Of a stretch of 64,000 nt of DNA, positions 52,572-62,600 are shown piece after piece. The stretch is from Actinomycetota bacterium (GTDB lineage: Bacteria; Actinomycetota; Acidimicrobiia; Acidimicrobiales; JAMCPL01). Position numbers and translations under genes: made by a program. Numbering within the stretch: position 1 is the first letter of the stretch; the number at the start of each line of letters is the position of its first letter. The DNA is taken from positions 37,176 through 101,175 of the forward strand of contig JAMCPL010000027.1 of assembly GCA_023379675.1 (NCBI GenBank). The letters are read 5' to 3'. The notes under the pieces are model-generated. The model was given only the letters and a program-made list of their open reading frames with translations, was not told where the DNA came from and made no database searches.

Positions 52572-54465
52572 CCATCCTGACAACCCTGAATCTACTGGTA
52601 TGACACTTGACGAAACGGGCGATCCGGCGTTGCCGGAGTCACGGATAGCAGCGTCTAGGCAGCCACTGCCCCTAGTGGCAAAGGAAAGGATGGGGACGGC
52701 AACGGGCGTACCCAGGCAAGCAGCGAAACACGCGGTGAAAACAGCCGATATGGATTCGCCGGAGAATGCACCAATCTTGCCAGGCGTAGATCTGGTGAGC
52801 CTTCCTCTCGTAGGCAGGTTGGTAGACAGGATACTGCGCTGGAGGGCTTTCCAATTCATCCTGATCCTGCCCAACCAGATACTCTTCTGGCTCGTCCTGA
52901 TCACCGGCTTGATAGGAGGTACGCTCCTCCCTCCAGGCCACGTGACCACGGCGGTGCATTTCGGCGCCACATCCATCTTTCCCGCCGCCACCGGGTCAGC
53001 AGGCGGAGCTACACCAGGCCTGTTTGGCTCCGCCCTTGCAGATACCTGGCAGAAACTCAATTTCTCCACGGTAATCACATGGTGGATATGGTGGTCGCTG
53101 GTATGGGTGCTGATGGCGACCGTGGGACGCGGCTGGTGCATGATCTGCCCGTTCGGAGGATTCGCAGAATGGGTTCAAAGACGATCCCTCTGGAAGCGCC
53201 GGCATCGCAACATCGGGCTGAATCTGAGATGGCCGCGGCAGCTGATACGTCTGGGCATACTGCCCGCAGCCGCCGCTTTTGTAATTCTCACTTTCATAGA
53301 GGAGTACTACAACATCTCGGCATCGGCGGACCCCTTCACCACCGGGTTGCTCGTACTTGTGATCATCGGGCTGGCACTGGCCATGCATCTCGTGTTCGAG
53401 AGGCGCACTTTCTGCACTTACCTCTGTCCCTTGACGGCAGTCTTCGCACCGCTTGGAGCAACAGGAGCCGTAGCTGGGTTTCGTGCAAGGGACCCAGCAC
53501 AATGCCTCGACTGCCCTACAAAGGACTGCATGCGGGGCGGAGAGAGAGGTTACGAGTGCCCGTGGTACGAATGGCCCGGAAGCAGCACATCCAATGCCAT
53601 GTGCGGACTATGCAGCGAATGCTACAAGGCATGCCCCTACGGCAATGTCGGTCTCTATGCCCAGGCACCGCTCACTTCCGTCATCACTCCCGGCAGGCGC
53701 CGGGTAGATATAGCTGCTGCTGCTGTTATCGTGAGCGGGGTGGTCGTATTCTTCACGGTCAACGCCACCCTGACCTATACGAAAGTCGATCTGTGGCTCA
53801 ACAGCATGACCTCGTTCCCTCACTACCCCAACCCACTGGACTACATCGGCATCATCGCCGGAGTGTTCCTCGCATTTTCATCTATGGTAACTTTGGTGAA
53901 ATGGGCAGCAGGAGGCAGGAGGCAGGAACGTAGGGCGGATACGCTGGTACCCGGCGGCGGAGACAACGACAATACGGCCCACGGTCGCTCCAGTGAACAA
54001 GCCGGGGGGCAGGGGACGGATACGCAGGCACCAGGCAACAGATCCTGGATGAGAACGTGGTTCACCCCGCTGGCATACGGAATCATCCCTCTGGTCACCG
54101 CCGATCTGATAGCAAACCGTATCCCGACCTTCTTGTTCTACTCCCCGCGCATCATCCAATCCATATCCGATCCATTCGGAAGGCATTGGAACCTTTTCGG
54201 AACCGCTCGGCTGGCAATAGCCAAGAAACAGCTGGCTCACTTCACATTTGGTGGACACTCCACCACCGCTCTCGATATCCAGCTTGCTGTGGTCGGATTA
54301 GGCATCCTGGCATCTTCATGGAGTATATACAGGATCTTCGGGAAAGAACTAGCTTCATTGAGCAGCCGCCCAGCACTGGGGAGAGCTGCCGCAGTCTCAA
54401 CGGTGCTCATCTTCGGCACGCTGATGGCATGGGCTTATGTTGCCATCCGAGGGCTGGCAACATGA
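52552..54465 (+). CDS. NapH/CcoG-like 4Fe-4S membrane protein
   Basis: Polytopic iron-sulfur protein with several membrane helices (FILILPNQILFWLVLITGLI, TSGWWIWWSLV-like segment near 180, LVLVIIGLALAMHLVFERR) and the NapH-type signature GRGWCMICPFGGFAEWVQ near residue 195 and RRTFCTYLCPL near 283. Two ferredoxin-like motifs follow (CLDCPTKDC and CGLCSECYKACPYG near 320-360). NapH relatives pass electrons from quinol or to periplasmic partners. An unusual hydrophilic insert with Gly/Gln/Thr lies near residues 450-500. The GTG start (GGGAG at 9 bp) overlaps the lipoprotein gene; ATG 52600 is an alternative. Confidence 0.85.
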   Translation: MNLQDSSHPDNPESTGMTLDETGDPALPESRIAASRQPLPLVAKERMGTATGVPRQAAKHAVKTADMDSPENAPILPGVDLVSLPLVGRLVDRILRWRAFQFILILPNQILFWLVLITGLIGGTLLPPGHVTTAVHFGATSIFPAATGSAGGATPGLFGSALADTWQKLNFSTVITWWIWWSLVWVLMATVGRGWCMICPFGGFAEWVQRRSLWKRRHRNIGLNLRWPRQLIRLGILPAAAAFVILTFIEEYYNISASADPFTTGLLVLVIIGLALAMHLVFERRTFCTYLCPLTAVFAPLGATGAVAGFRARDPAQCLDCPTKDCMRGGERGYECPWYEWPGSSTSNAMCGLCSECYKACPYGNVGLYAQAPLTSVITPGRRRVDIAAAAVIVSGVVVFFTVNATLTYTKVDLWLNSMTSFPHYPNPLDYIGIIAGVFLAFSSMVTLVKWAAGGRRQERRADTLVPGGGDNDNTAHGRSSEQAGGQGTDTQAPGNRSWMRTWFTPLAYGIIPLVTADLIANRIPTFLFYSPRIIQSISDPFGRHWNLFGTARLAIAKKQLAHFTFGGHSTTALDIQLAVVGLGILASSWSIYRIFGKELASLSSRPALGRAAAVSTVLIFGTLMAWAYVAIRGLAT

Positions 54466-54546
54466 TACCCCTCGGTGCACCGCCCGATACGCCAGGGGTA
54501 AAGGCTCATGTTGCCATCCGAAGGCTGGCAACATGATACCCCTAGG
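54432..54546. repeat. Palindromic 44-bp direct repeat, period 71 bp, between the NapH-like and GltD-like genes
   Basis: Copies at 54432-54475 and 54503-54546 differ at three positions; the shared core is 36 bp with one difference. Each contains GTTGCCA...TGGCAAC, a 7-bp stem with a 9-base loop. The first copy includes the end and stop of the NapH-like gene, the second lies in the leader of the next gene. Confidence 0.92.
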
Positions 54547-54574
54547 GTTGCGCGAGCACCGCCACAGGCAAAAT

Positions 54575-56455
54575 ATGCGACCTCAAGCACCGGTAGTCCA
54601 GATATGCACAGAATCCTGTGTGGGATGTTCAGACTGTGTATGGCGTTGCCCCGCTGGAGTGCTGTCCCTCCAGGGAAGCTGGGCCACCGTAGAAGCAGAT
54701 ACCAAGGGTTGCATCGGGTGCAGGATATGTGAACGAGCCTGCCCGTACAATGCCATTGAGGTCACTGGAGCAGTCGTGTCGGAACCATCCAAACGCCCCC
54801 AGCCATACCGCCCAGCTACGGTCAAAGGCAGTATGGTCGAAGTGGAGGCGGGATTCGCCAGCCTTGAAGCGGCGCAAGCAGAGGCGGCAAGATGTCTCAA
54901 GTGCCCGGATCCAATGTGTGTATGGGGTTGCCCGGCCAGAAACGACATCCCGGGCTTCCTCAGCGCTGTCGAGCGCGGGGATCTGGAGGAGGCTTACAGG
55001 ATCATCACCTTGACGAGCATCTTTCCGGGCGTCTGCTCTCGCGTCTGCGACAGGGCCGGCCAGTGCGAGGGAGCGTGTGCCCTGGCTCTCGCCGGCGGCG
55101 ATGCTGTGGCAATAGGCCTGGTCGAGCGTTTCGTTGCAGACTCGATCGAACACCCGGACGAAACCTTGCAAGAGGATGGAGACGCTCCGGCCCAGCACAA
55201 TATTAGCTGTGAAAAGCGCCACCCAGCTCCGAGCGGTAGGACACTACGTGTGGCAGTGATAGGAGGAGGCCCTGGCGGTATGTCAGCCGCATGGTGGCTA
55301 GCCCGTGGAGGAACCCAGGTCGATCTTTTCGAGTCGGGACATACTGTTGGAGGGGTGCTGGCTTGGGGAATACCCGGATATGCCCTCCCCGAACCAGTCG
55401 CCAAAGTACCGGCGGCGCTTCTTGCGGCAACTCCCGAGATCCAGGTAAAGACAGGGTTCACTCTCGGGAAAGACGCCTCACTGGAGGACCTGCTTGCAAC
55501 CTACGACGCCGTGGTCCTGGCACACGGAGCATCGTTGCCGCCAAACCTTGACATCCCGGGCCATTCACTGCCCGGTGTGGAAGACGCAAGATCATTCCTC
55601 CAGATGGCACGTGCACACTTATCCGGGCAGCCATCCCAAGCAACCTCGGAGACAGCACAGGCAGATTACGCCGGCAACGTCTGGGAACACCAAAATGGGA
55701 AGCCGGAAGAGAAGTCACGTCACCAGCCGTTTCCGCCAACAGACGAAAGATCCGGGAACGGGAACCACGACCGCAATATACTTGTAGTTGGAGGGGGGGA
55801 TACGGCAATGGCTGTCGCTAGAACCGCATTGCGCCTGGGCATGCATGCGACATCTGTACGCCGTAGCCCGGAAAGCAGTGCCAAGGTACGCAGAGAGGAG
55901 GTGGCGAGCGCACGCGCCGAGGGGGTGGATGTCCGCTTCAGAACAACTGTAAAAGCATTCAGGCAATACTCGGGCACTCTCAGTAGCGTGATCATACCGT
56001 ACAGACCGGCAAGTCAGATATGGCGGCGCGGAATCCCCAGGAGAGGAATAGCAGGTAGGCGAGCAGAAGAGGTGCTGCCATTAGACTTGGTGGTGATAGC
56101 CACCGGATTCAGTACAGACCAGGCCGTGACCAAGGGAATAGTACGGCGACTCCCCCTGCGGCCCAAGGCCGGAGCGGGAAGCCCACTTGAAAATGTGCTA
56201 AAAGCAGGCGGATTATCCGGCAGGAACGGATACGGATCCGATCTGCGCCAATCCATTCTGGAGAGAGAAGCCGCCCTGACACTGGCAAGGCACTCCGTTG
56301 CCGGACGATGCTGGGTGGTTGGCGATGCTCTGGCCGGGCCTGCAAGCGTGATAGAAGCTGTGGCTCAGGGCAGGGAAGCCGCCGCCAGCATTCTATCCAC
56401 CTTCCAGCCGCGCCGCTTGGGGGAAGGGCAACAGGCTGCCAGGAACATCCGGTAG
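54575..56455 (+). CDS. FAD/NAD(P)-dependent oxidoreductase with N-terminal ferredoxin domain, GltD-like
   Basis: The N terminus has two 4Fe-4S motifs (CVGCSDCVWRCP and CIGCRICERACP, residues about 12-62). A GltD-type cluster (CLKCPDPMCVWGCPARNDIPGF) and CSRVCDRAGQCEGAC follow, then the FAD-binding RVAVIGGGPGGMSAAWWLARGG near residue 220 and the NAD(P) domain VVGGGDTAMAVARTALRLG near 405. Such proteins move electrons between NAD(P)H and ferredoxin-like partners; here the NapH-like membrane protein is the likely partner. ATG 54575 is chosen because the ferredoxin motif begins just after it; frames upstream translate the palindromic repeat. A Gly/Thr-rich insert sits near residue 370. Confidence 0.85.
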   Translation: MRPQAPVVQICTESCVGCSDCVWRCPAGVLSLQGSWATVEADTKGCIGCRICERACPYNAIEVTGAVVSEPSKRPQPYRPATVKGSMVEVEAGFASLEAAQAEAARCLKCPDPMCVWGCPARNDIPGFLSAVERGDLEEAYRIITLTSIFPGVCSRVCDRAGQCEGACALALAGGDAVAIGLVERFVADSIEHPDETLQEDGDAPAQHNISCEKRHPAPSGRTLRVAVIGGGPGGMSAAWWLARGGTQVDLFESGHTVGGVLAWGIPGYALPEPVAKVPAALLAATPEIQVKTGFTLGKDASLEDLLATYDAVVLAHGASLPPNLDIPGHSLPGVEDARSFLQMARAHLSGQPSQATSETAQADYAGNVWEHQNGKPEEKSRHQPFPPTDERSGNGNHDRNILVVGGGDTAMAVARTALRLGMHATSVRRSPESSAKVRREEVASARAEGVDVRFRTTVKAFRQYSGTLSSVIIPYRPASQIWRRGIPRRGIAGRRAEEVLPLDLVVIATGFSTDQAVTKGIVRRLPLRPKAGAGSPLENVLKAGGLSGRNGYGSDLRQSILEREAALTLARHSVAGRCWVVGDALAGPASVIEAVAQGREAAASILSTFQPRRLGEGQQAARNIR

Positions 56456-56570
56456 AGACTCCCAGCACGCACGCTCCAACTGCAGGGATCGCTGGCGACA
56501 ATGGCTTCGCCGTATACCCCGCGTTTGCACCCATCGGGTCACCAGAAGCTTTTCACTTACTTGGAGAAGG

Positions 56571-57203
56571 TCATGGCTTTGCCGGATACTGCCGCTGCCA
56601 CCCGCTCTCGGCCGTTCCATCTACAGTTCCAGGATTAGGACCCGTTATGATTGCCACAGCATTGGCGGCATTGCAGCTTGGCTTGCCAGGACCAGACTGG
56701 AATGCACCATACCAACTACCTGGTGGCTCGCCACCCAGCGATGAGTAGCCGCCGCCCTGGTACGAGAGCCCTGCCCAACATATGGAGTCAACTGGCGAGA
56801 AACTGGCAAATACAATCGACTGCGGCGAGCCGGTCGAACTGGTCTCGAAACTCACGGCATTTTTCACGGCCGATGCCAAGGGCGAACTCTGGGAGAACCC
56901 CGGAACAAATGCAATGGACGTGTCGGTAGCATGCAGGGATGCTGCGGTGGCTCCCCCGAAACTCTGTGCATCGATATAAAGCGTCATGGCATCCTTCATG
57001 CTGCTGTCTATGTCCGACTGAGCGGTCTTGTCGAGCGACCCACCCACCGGAATTATAAAAGCCCTGAATGCAAAGTACACCAAAATCCCTATGGCCAGTA
57101 CAGACAACGCCAATTCTATACGGCGCGCAACACTCTTGACCCTCGTGCCACCTACACGCATCATGTCACTCCGTTCTATCGACACCATATATAAATGGTG
57201 CAT
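56571..57203 (-). CDS. Small membrane-anchored pilin-like protein
   Basis: A 210-residue protein with one N-terminal membrane helix (IELALSVLAIGILVYFAFRAFII) after a short basic segment and an exported beta-rich head with two Cys (SICWAGL and PSCNAANAV), Ser/Gly rich. It looks like a minor pilin or pseudopilin although a canonical prepilin cleavage site is not clear. ATG 57161 or GTG-like later starts are possible because the first 15 residues are not conserved-looking. It could be a partner of the giant adhesin encoded 5 kb away. Confidence 0.55.
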   Translation of the reverse strand: MHHLYMVSIERSDMMRVGGTRVKSVARRIELALSVLAIGILVYFAFRAFIIPVGGSLDKTAQSDIDSSMKDAMTLYIDAQSFGGATAASLHATDTSIAFVPGFSQSSPLASAVKNAVSFETSSTGSPQSIVFASFSPVDSICWAGLSYQGGGYSSLGGEPPGSWYGAFQSGPGKPSCNAANAVAIITGPNPGTVDGTAESGWQRQYPAKP

Positions 57204-57370
57204 ATTAATTTCAATTAATAGAGTGAATCATAACACGACTAGCAGTTAGATGTATGGTATGCATCAAGTGCCACGTCACGTATATCCGGCATTGCTGCAT
57301 CGGACACCAGTAGGTGATCTCGCCTTTGCCAACCAGGTCGCTCGAGAGCAATGCCGGCGCTATCCAGCCT

Positions 57371-57479
57371 GCGGGTAGTTCGCTGTACACCAGCTGATGG
57401 CAGGTGGCCACCCAGGGTCGAGCCGATGCAGTCTCAGCCACCGCGGGTAGTTCGCTGTACACCAGCTGATGATAGGAGG
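57371..57479. repeat. 29-37-bp direct repeat, period 72 bp, in the leader of the beta-helix lipoprotein
   Basis: Copies at 57371 and 57443 are identical for 29 bp and similar for 37; the 35-43 bp between them are unrelated. The second copy ends 57 bp before the GTG start at 57537. The surrounding 57204-57536 region contains no gene. Confidence 0.9.
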
Positions 57480-57536
57480 TAACATTAACGTTTATGCCTT
57501 TCGGTGCATACCGCAGAACAAGAGGAGCGTGACAAG

Positions 57537-59474
57537 GTGCCAAAACACCGTTTCCCGGGAGTTACAGCAGGAGTTACCCTCGTCATCGCAGCACTTGCAG
57601 CAAGTGCATGCGGGCAGGCATTGGCATCAAGGCCCGTCCTCCAGAACCTGAAGATCTCGCAGATTGTTGCATCGGCAAAGAATCTGGGAACGACTGGAGT
57701 GGAGCTACATTACTACCTACCGGGAACCAGCATTGCCACAAATGGTGGGCCATGGCCTTACTATAAGGGATTCTTCAACTTCCATACCGGAAACGGATCG
57801 CTCACGATCCCAGACCCCAGCGCTTCCCATATCTTTCCTGTATCGTGGAAGGTCGATCAGACCGGAAGCATAATGACCACGACTCAGCCTCAGCCCTTTA
57901 CGGAAGTACAGGCCACTCCGGGATCCTCTGTGCCACAGCCGGCACACCCCGCATCCAACGGATCGATCACTGCCATACCTGGGAAGCCCTTCAGCGAACG
58001 GATACTCTTTTCCCGGATAGCAGCGGCCGGTAAGTTGGATCCCGTCGAAACTTACGAGGCCATAGTGGTCAACCCTGCCTTCTGGCTCGGGTTGTTGGCC
58101 AGCACCTCAACCTCTCTCGGGACAGCGGCACGCACCTTCATGAACGGTAAGCCTGCCAACAGCTACGATGTAATCTTTAACCTCGCGGATAGACCGGGTA
58201 ACACGAACCACGCACAGCAGGCGGCCATCAAGTGGTTGGTAGGATACTTCGGCACTGGCCGCATGCCAGGAGAGATATGGCTGAGCAAGAGCGGCGGGCT
58301 CTTGGGTGCGCGCTTCATCCGTATGTCGCCGTCCTCGCCGTTGCCCCAGACTGCATCTAGATTTCCCGATCCAGCCATCTATCCCACCATTACATTGACC
58401 CTTCTCGGGCCATCCATCGAAACCAACACTACGAGCACCAGCACCACCGGTAGCACGGGCAGCTTGAACGGTACCACACGCACAAGCACCGGCACTTCTC
58501 CCGTCGGGGAATCGGTCGTCACGCTTGGGCGGGCTGGAGGACCTAGGCCACGTTGCATGCCAGCCGGACATAGTGGCCTGTCGGCAGCTGTGGTGGCACA
58601 TGCCCGGCAGCACATCACCGGGTACATCAATGCCAGTGGCTGCGACGTCGGCGTCTACGTAAGAACGGGGACAAAAGGTGTGGTCATCTCCCATGCCACG
58701 ATAACCGGTGCAAATGCTCATGCGATAATGGTAGTTGACACTTCCGGCACCATAGTGGAAGACAACACGGTTACGGACAATTTCGGCAACGCCATCGACC
58801 TGACCTTGCTGCCTGAGAACAAGACAATAGAATTGGTGGGTACCACGGGCGCGCGGGTAACGGGTAACACCGGAACCCCCAGTATAGCAGTCATAGACAA
58901 TGGTAGGGTCAACGCTGCGGCAGTCAATCCAGGCAAACCCAGTCCTGCCGTCAGAAATCTGGTGCAGGGAAATCACTTCTTCAGCTGGATGCACAATAGC
59001 ATGAATTGCCTGGTTGCCGTTACAGCATTCAACCCCGGTGAGGGAGTCACCGGTAATATCATATCGGACAATACCTTTTCCGGAGGCATCGTAGTGGCAA
59101 CGAATGCAGCACACACCGCTGCCATCGGCAACGTGGTAAGCGGCAATACGCTCACTGGAGCATCCCTGCCCGGCATCATAGTTCACAGCAACTCTCCGGG
59201 TGACATCATCAAAGGTACAGTCATAGCAAGCAACCATCTCAGCCACAACGCGGCAATGCCCATCTGCGGTTTGAGCATGCCGGCCGGCATAGCCATTATA
59301 GGAGCGGCCACCCCCATTCTCGGTACTCTGGTACATGGCAACACTGTCAGCAACGAGCAGGTAGGCATCTGGATGGCCGGTTCCACTGGTGCAATACTCT
59401 CCGGCAACAGCATCAGCACGTTTCATGGCGGCATGCCGGTAATGCGGCTCATGAGACCTGGCTGCAGCACGTGA
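57537..59474 (+). CDS. Lipoprotein with parallel beta-helix C-terminal domain
   Basis: The GTG start (GAGGAG upstream) gives a signal peptide with lipobox SACG. The first 280 residues are a beta-rich domain of LppX/LolA-like character (VELHYYLPGTS, KPANSYDVIFNLADRPG), joined by a Thr/Ser-rich linker (TNTTSTSTTGSTGS). The C-terminal half is a right-handed parallel beta-helix: repeated GVVISHATITGANAHAI, GTIVEDNTVTDNFGNAI, GNVVSGNTLTGA and LVHGNTVSNEQVGI, as in pectate-lyase-like and carbohydrate-binding proteins. It is anchored outside the membrane and may act on polysaccharide, but no catalytic residues can be named. Confidence 0.8.
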   Translation: MPKHRFPGVTAGVTLVIAALAASACGQALASRPVLQNLKISQIVASAKNLGTTGVELHYYLPGTSIATNGGPWPYYKGFFNFHTGNGSLTIPDPSASHIFPVSWKVDQTGSIMTTTQPQPFTEVQATPGSSVPQPAHPASNGSITAIPGKPFSERILFSRIAAAGKLDPVETYEAIVVNPAFWLGLLASTSTSLGTAARTFMNGKPANSYDVIFNLADRPGNTNHAQQAAIKWLVGYFGTGRMPGEIWLSKSGGLLGARFIRMSPSSPLPQTASRFPDPAIYPTITLTLLGPSIETNTTSTSTTGSTGSLNGTTRTSTGTSPVGESVVTLGRAGGPRPRCMPAGHSGLSAAVVAHARQHITGYINASGCDVGVYVRTGTKGVVISHATITGANAHAIMVVDTSGTIVEDNTVTDNFGNAIDLTLLPENKTIELVGTTGARVTGNTGTPSIAVIDNGRVNAAAVNPGKPSPAVRNLVQGNHFFSWMHNSMNCLVAVTAFNPGEGVTGNIISDNTFSGGIVVATNAAHTAAIGNVVSGNTLTGASLPGIIVHSNSPGDIIKGTVIASNHLSHNAAMPICGLSMPAGIAIIGAATPILGTLVHGNTVSNEQVGIWMAGSTGAILSGNSISTFHGGMPVMRLMRPGCST

Positions 59475-59654
59475 ATATTGCAAATCGCTTGATCCGATCC
59501 GAGCGTACAACCGAAAATGCCGGCTGGTCCATACAAGGCCTGACCGTCTTGCTACGCCTACCTGGCACCTATAAGCTGTAGGTAACCTGTCAAGCAACCG
59601 GAGTGCTGCCGTGGCACGTTGTCGACACTAGCAAATGGGGGTCCAACAGTCCAT

Positions 59655-62600
59655 ATGCAAAGGATAGCCACTGTAACCAAAATAATGATCGTATCCAGCG
59701 CCTTGCTCGCTGGTACAACGCCAGCCAAAGTACCTATTCGCAGCACAGACCGATCCGCTTCCGCAACCAGCTATGCGCCGCTCGTCCCGGTACCTGCTGC
59801 AACCACCCCGGTATCCAGAGCGAAAGCCATAGGTACGTTGCCGGCTGCTCAGCCGCTCGCCATAGACCTGGTTCTGCGGCACTCCCCACTCCTTGGCAAG
59901 TTCCTGAAGGACCTCTATACTCCTGGCTCTCCATACTACCATCACTTCCTTCGCCCGGGACAGTTCGAGACCCGTTTCGGTCCGGGCGCACCTGCCATTC
60001 ACGCCGTGGAAACCTCACTCGACTCCGCGCATCTCCATCCACGGCTTACCGGCAGCATCATCTCCATCCATGCCAGCGCCGCAACTGTCGAGTCCGCACT
60101 GCACACCCATCTAGAACGCTACGTATTGCCAAACGGTCGGCTGGTCTTCGCCAATCTCAGCCGTCCTGAGCTGCCGGCATCAGCAGCAAAATACATTCAG
60201 GCAATCGTAGGACTTTCGACATCACCACAACCGCAACCATTCGGGAGTTCCCAAGCAAGCACGCCGGTGGCCCAGCCTGGCACCATGCATACACTTTGCT
60301 CCACTCCAGCCGGACTTTTCGCCCGCCTGCCACAGAAAAGCCTCCCTGTGATGTTGAAATGCCCGCCCCGGCCTGCTCCATCTCCGGTACCCAGTGAATC
60401 ACTGCCGTCAACAGCAGGACCATCCAAACATGCATATACAATTTCTCGACCACTTGTAACCGGTGAGCCGGCCGCATGTAATGCCGCATCATCATTGGCC
60501 GAAACGTCAGGTTCCTACACTGCCGGGCAGATAGCTCAAGCTTACGGTTTTACTGCTGCATACGGTTCGGGACATCTCGGAGCGGGAGAGACGATGGCTC
60601 TTTACGAATTGGCGCCATATTCAGCTGGCAGCGTCAGCACATTCGAGAATTGCTACGGCATATCGACATCCGTAACCAGCATCAGCGTGGATGGAGGCAC
60701 GGCCGCCGGTACAGGCGACTCGACAACCGCCACCCTGGATATCGAGGAAGCGGCAAGCCTAGCACCCGATGCCGGCATACTCGTATATGAAGGTCCCGAT
60801 AATACGCCAACGGGCCCTCTCGATACCTACAATGCTATTGCAGCCCAAGACAGAGCACAGGTTGTCTCCACTGCTTGGGGCATCTGCGAAAGCGCTATAC
60901 CGAAGAGTTACGCACAAGCCGAAAATGCAATCTTCGAGCAAATGGCTGCCCAAGGCCAGACCGTCTTTGCCTCGACGGGGAGTTCTGGCTCCGAAGGATG
61001 CGCGAAACCATCCAACACCAGCAGCATTACATCTTCGGCCTGCCCGTTCACTACAACCTGCATTGCTCCCGGTTCCAATGGCACAATCGGGATTGCCGTC
61101 GGTGTCAAGGATGCATCTTCCACCCCCACCCTGGCGGGCACGCCCGTGGACGTGCCTGGGACATCGACTCTTGATGCCGTTGCCTGCCCGGTACCGGCAT
61201 CGTCGACCACATCGACCACTTGCGTAGCTGCTGGTACGACCGGAAGCGGGGAGGGCGTTGCAGTGCCTCTCGGTCTCTCTCCGAGCGGGACGGTCTCTGC
61301 GGGCACGCCCGTGGACGTGCCTGGGACATCGACTCTTGATGCCGTTGCCTGCCCGGTACCGGCATCGTCGACCACATCGACCACTTGCGTAGCTGCTGGT
61401 ACGACCGGAAGCGGGGAGGGCGTTGCAGTGCCTCTCGGTCTCTCTCCGAGCGGGACGGTCTCTGCGGGCACGCCCGTGGACGTGCCTGGGACATCGACTC
61501 TTGATGCCGTTGCCTGCCCGGTACCGGCATCGTCGACCACATCGACCACTTGCGTAGCTGCTGGTACGACCGGAAGCGGGGAGGGCGTTGCAGTGCCTCT
61601 CGGTCTCTCTCCGAGCGGGACGGTCTCTGCGGGCACGCCCGTGGACGTGCCTGGGACATCGACTCTTGATGCCGTTGCCTGCCCGGTACCGGCATCGTCG
61701 ACCACATCGACCACTTGCGTAGCTGCTGGGTACAGCTACGTCTCCAGCACCAGTACAGAAGGTATCGTCGTGGCACTCGGTCTCTCTCCGAGCGGGACGG
61801 TCTCTGCAGGCACGCCCGTGGACGTGCCTGGCCTCACCCCGCTCTATGGAATCGCCTGCGCCTCATCGACATCCTGTATAGCAGCGGGGGAAGCAGTAGG
61901 ATACAGCCTTGAAGCAGTAGGGTACAATCTCGAGGGTGTCACCGTGCCGGTTACGCTTTCCCCGGACGGGATCGTCTCTGCAGGCACGCCGGTGGATGTA
62001 TCCACCGCAACCTCCTTCAACACTATTTCGTGCGCCTCATCAACATCCTGCGTAGCAGGCGGGTACACCTATGTTGCAAACACCACCAATGAAGAGGCTG
62101 TCGCTGTGCCGGTTGCGCTTTCTTCGGACGGGACCGTCTCTGCAGGAACGCCAGTGGCAGTGCCGGGCCTCTGGATACTGTACAGTATGGCCTGCCCGCT
62201 ATCGACAACCTCATCGACTATCTGCGTGGCCGCGGGTGCAGACACAAATAGTACGCAGGGCGCCGTCATACCAGTCACGCTGTCCCGTAGTGGGACGCCA
62301 AGTGCAGGCACGCCAGTCTACATCCCTGGGACCATCTCTCTGAACAGCATTTCCTGTCCATCCTCTACTATATGCGAAGCTGTCGGGGAGACCGCCAACG
62401 GGGAAGGCATCGTCATACCCGTCACTCTATCCTCAAGTGGGACCGTCTCTGTAGGAACGCCGGTCGATGCATCCGGAACGACTGCCCTCAATGGTCTCAT
62501 ATGCTCCGTATCCACCACCTGCGAAACCGTCGGAAGGGGCACCAACGGAGACGGGGCCATCGTGCCGGTCACTCTATCTTCAAGTGGGATACCAAGCGCA

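Noticed and set aside
11017..57479. Calling the 71-bp-period repeats CRISPR arrays
   Set aside because: Each site has only two (once three) copies, repeats differ between sites, several overlap coding sequence and no cas gene is in the window. They are recorded as repeats, not as CRISPR.
58107..59597. Minus-strand frame of 496 codons
   Set aside because: Lies antisense to the beta-helix lipoprotein, whose signal peptide, lipobox and repeats are clear. The antisense frame has improbable Cys/His/Tyr-rich composition.
60908..61714. Minus-strand reading frame of 268 codons with repeated sequence over the 61-kb array
   Set aside because: It is the reverse strand of perfect 165-bp repeats, which keep any open frame open; the plus-strand frame is continuous with the S53-related protein and has family motifs.
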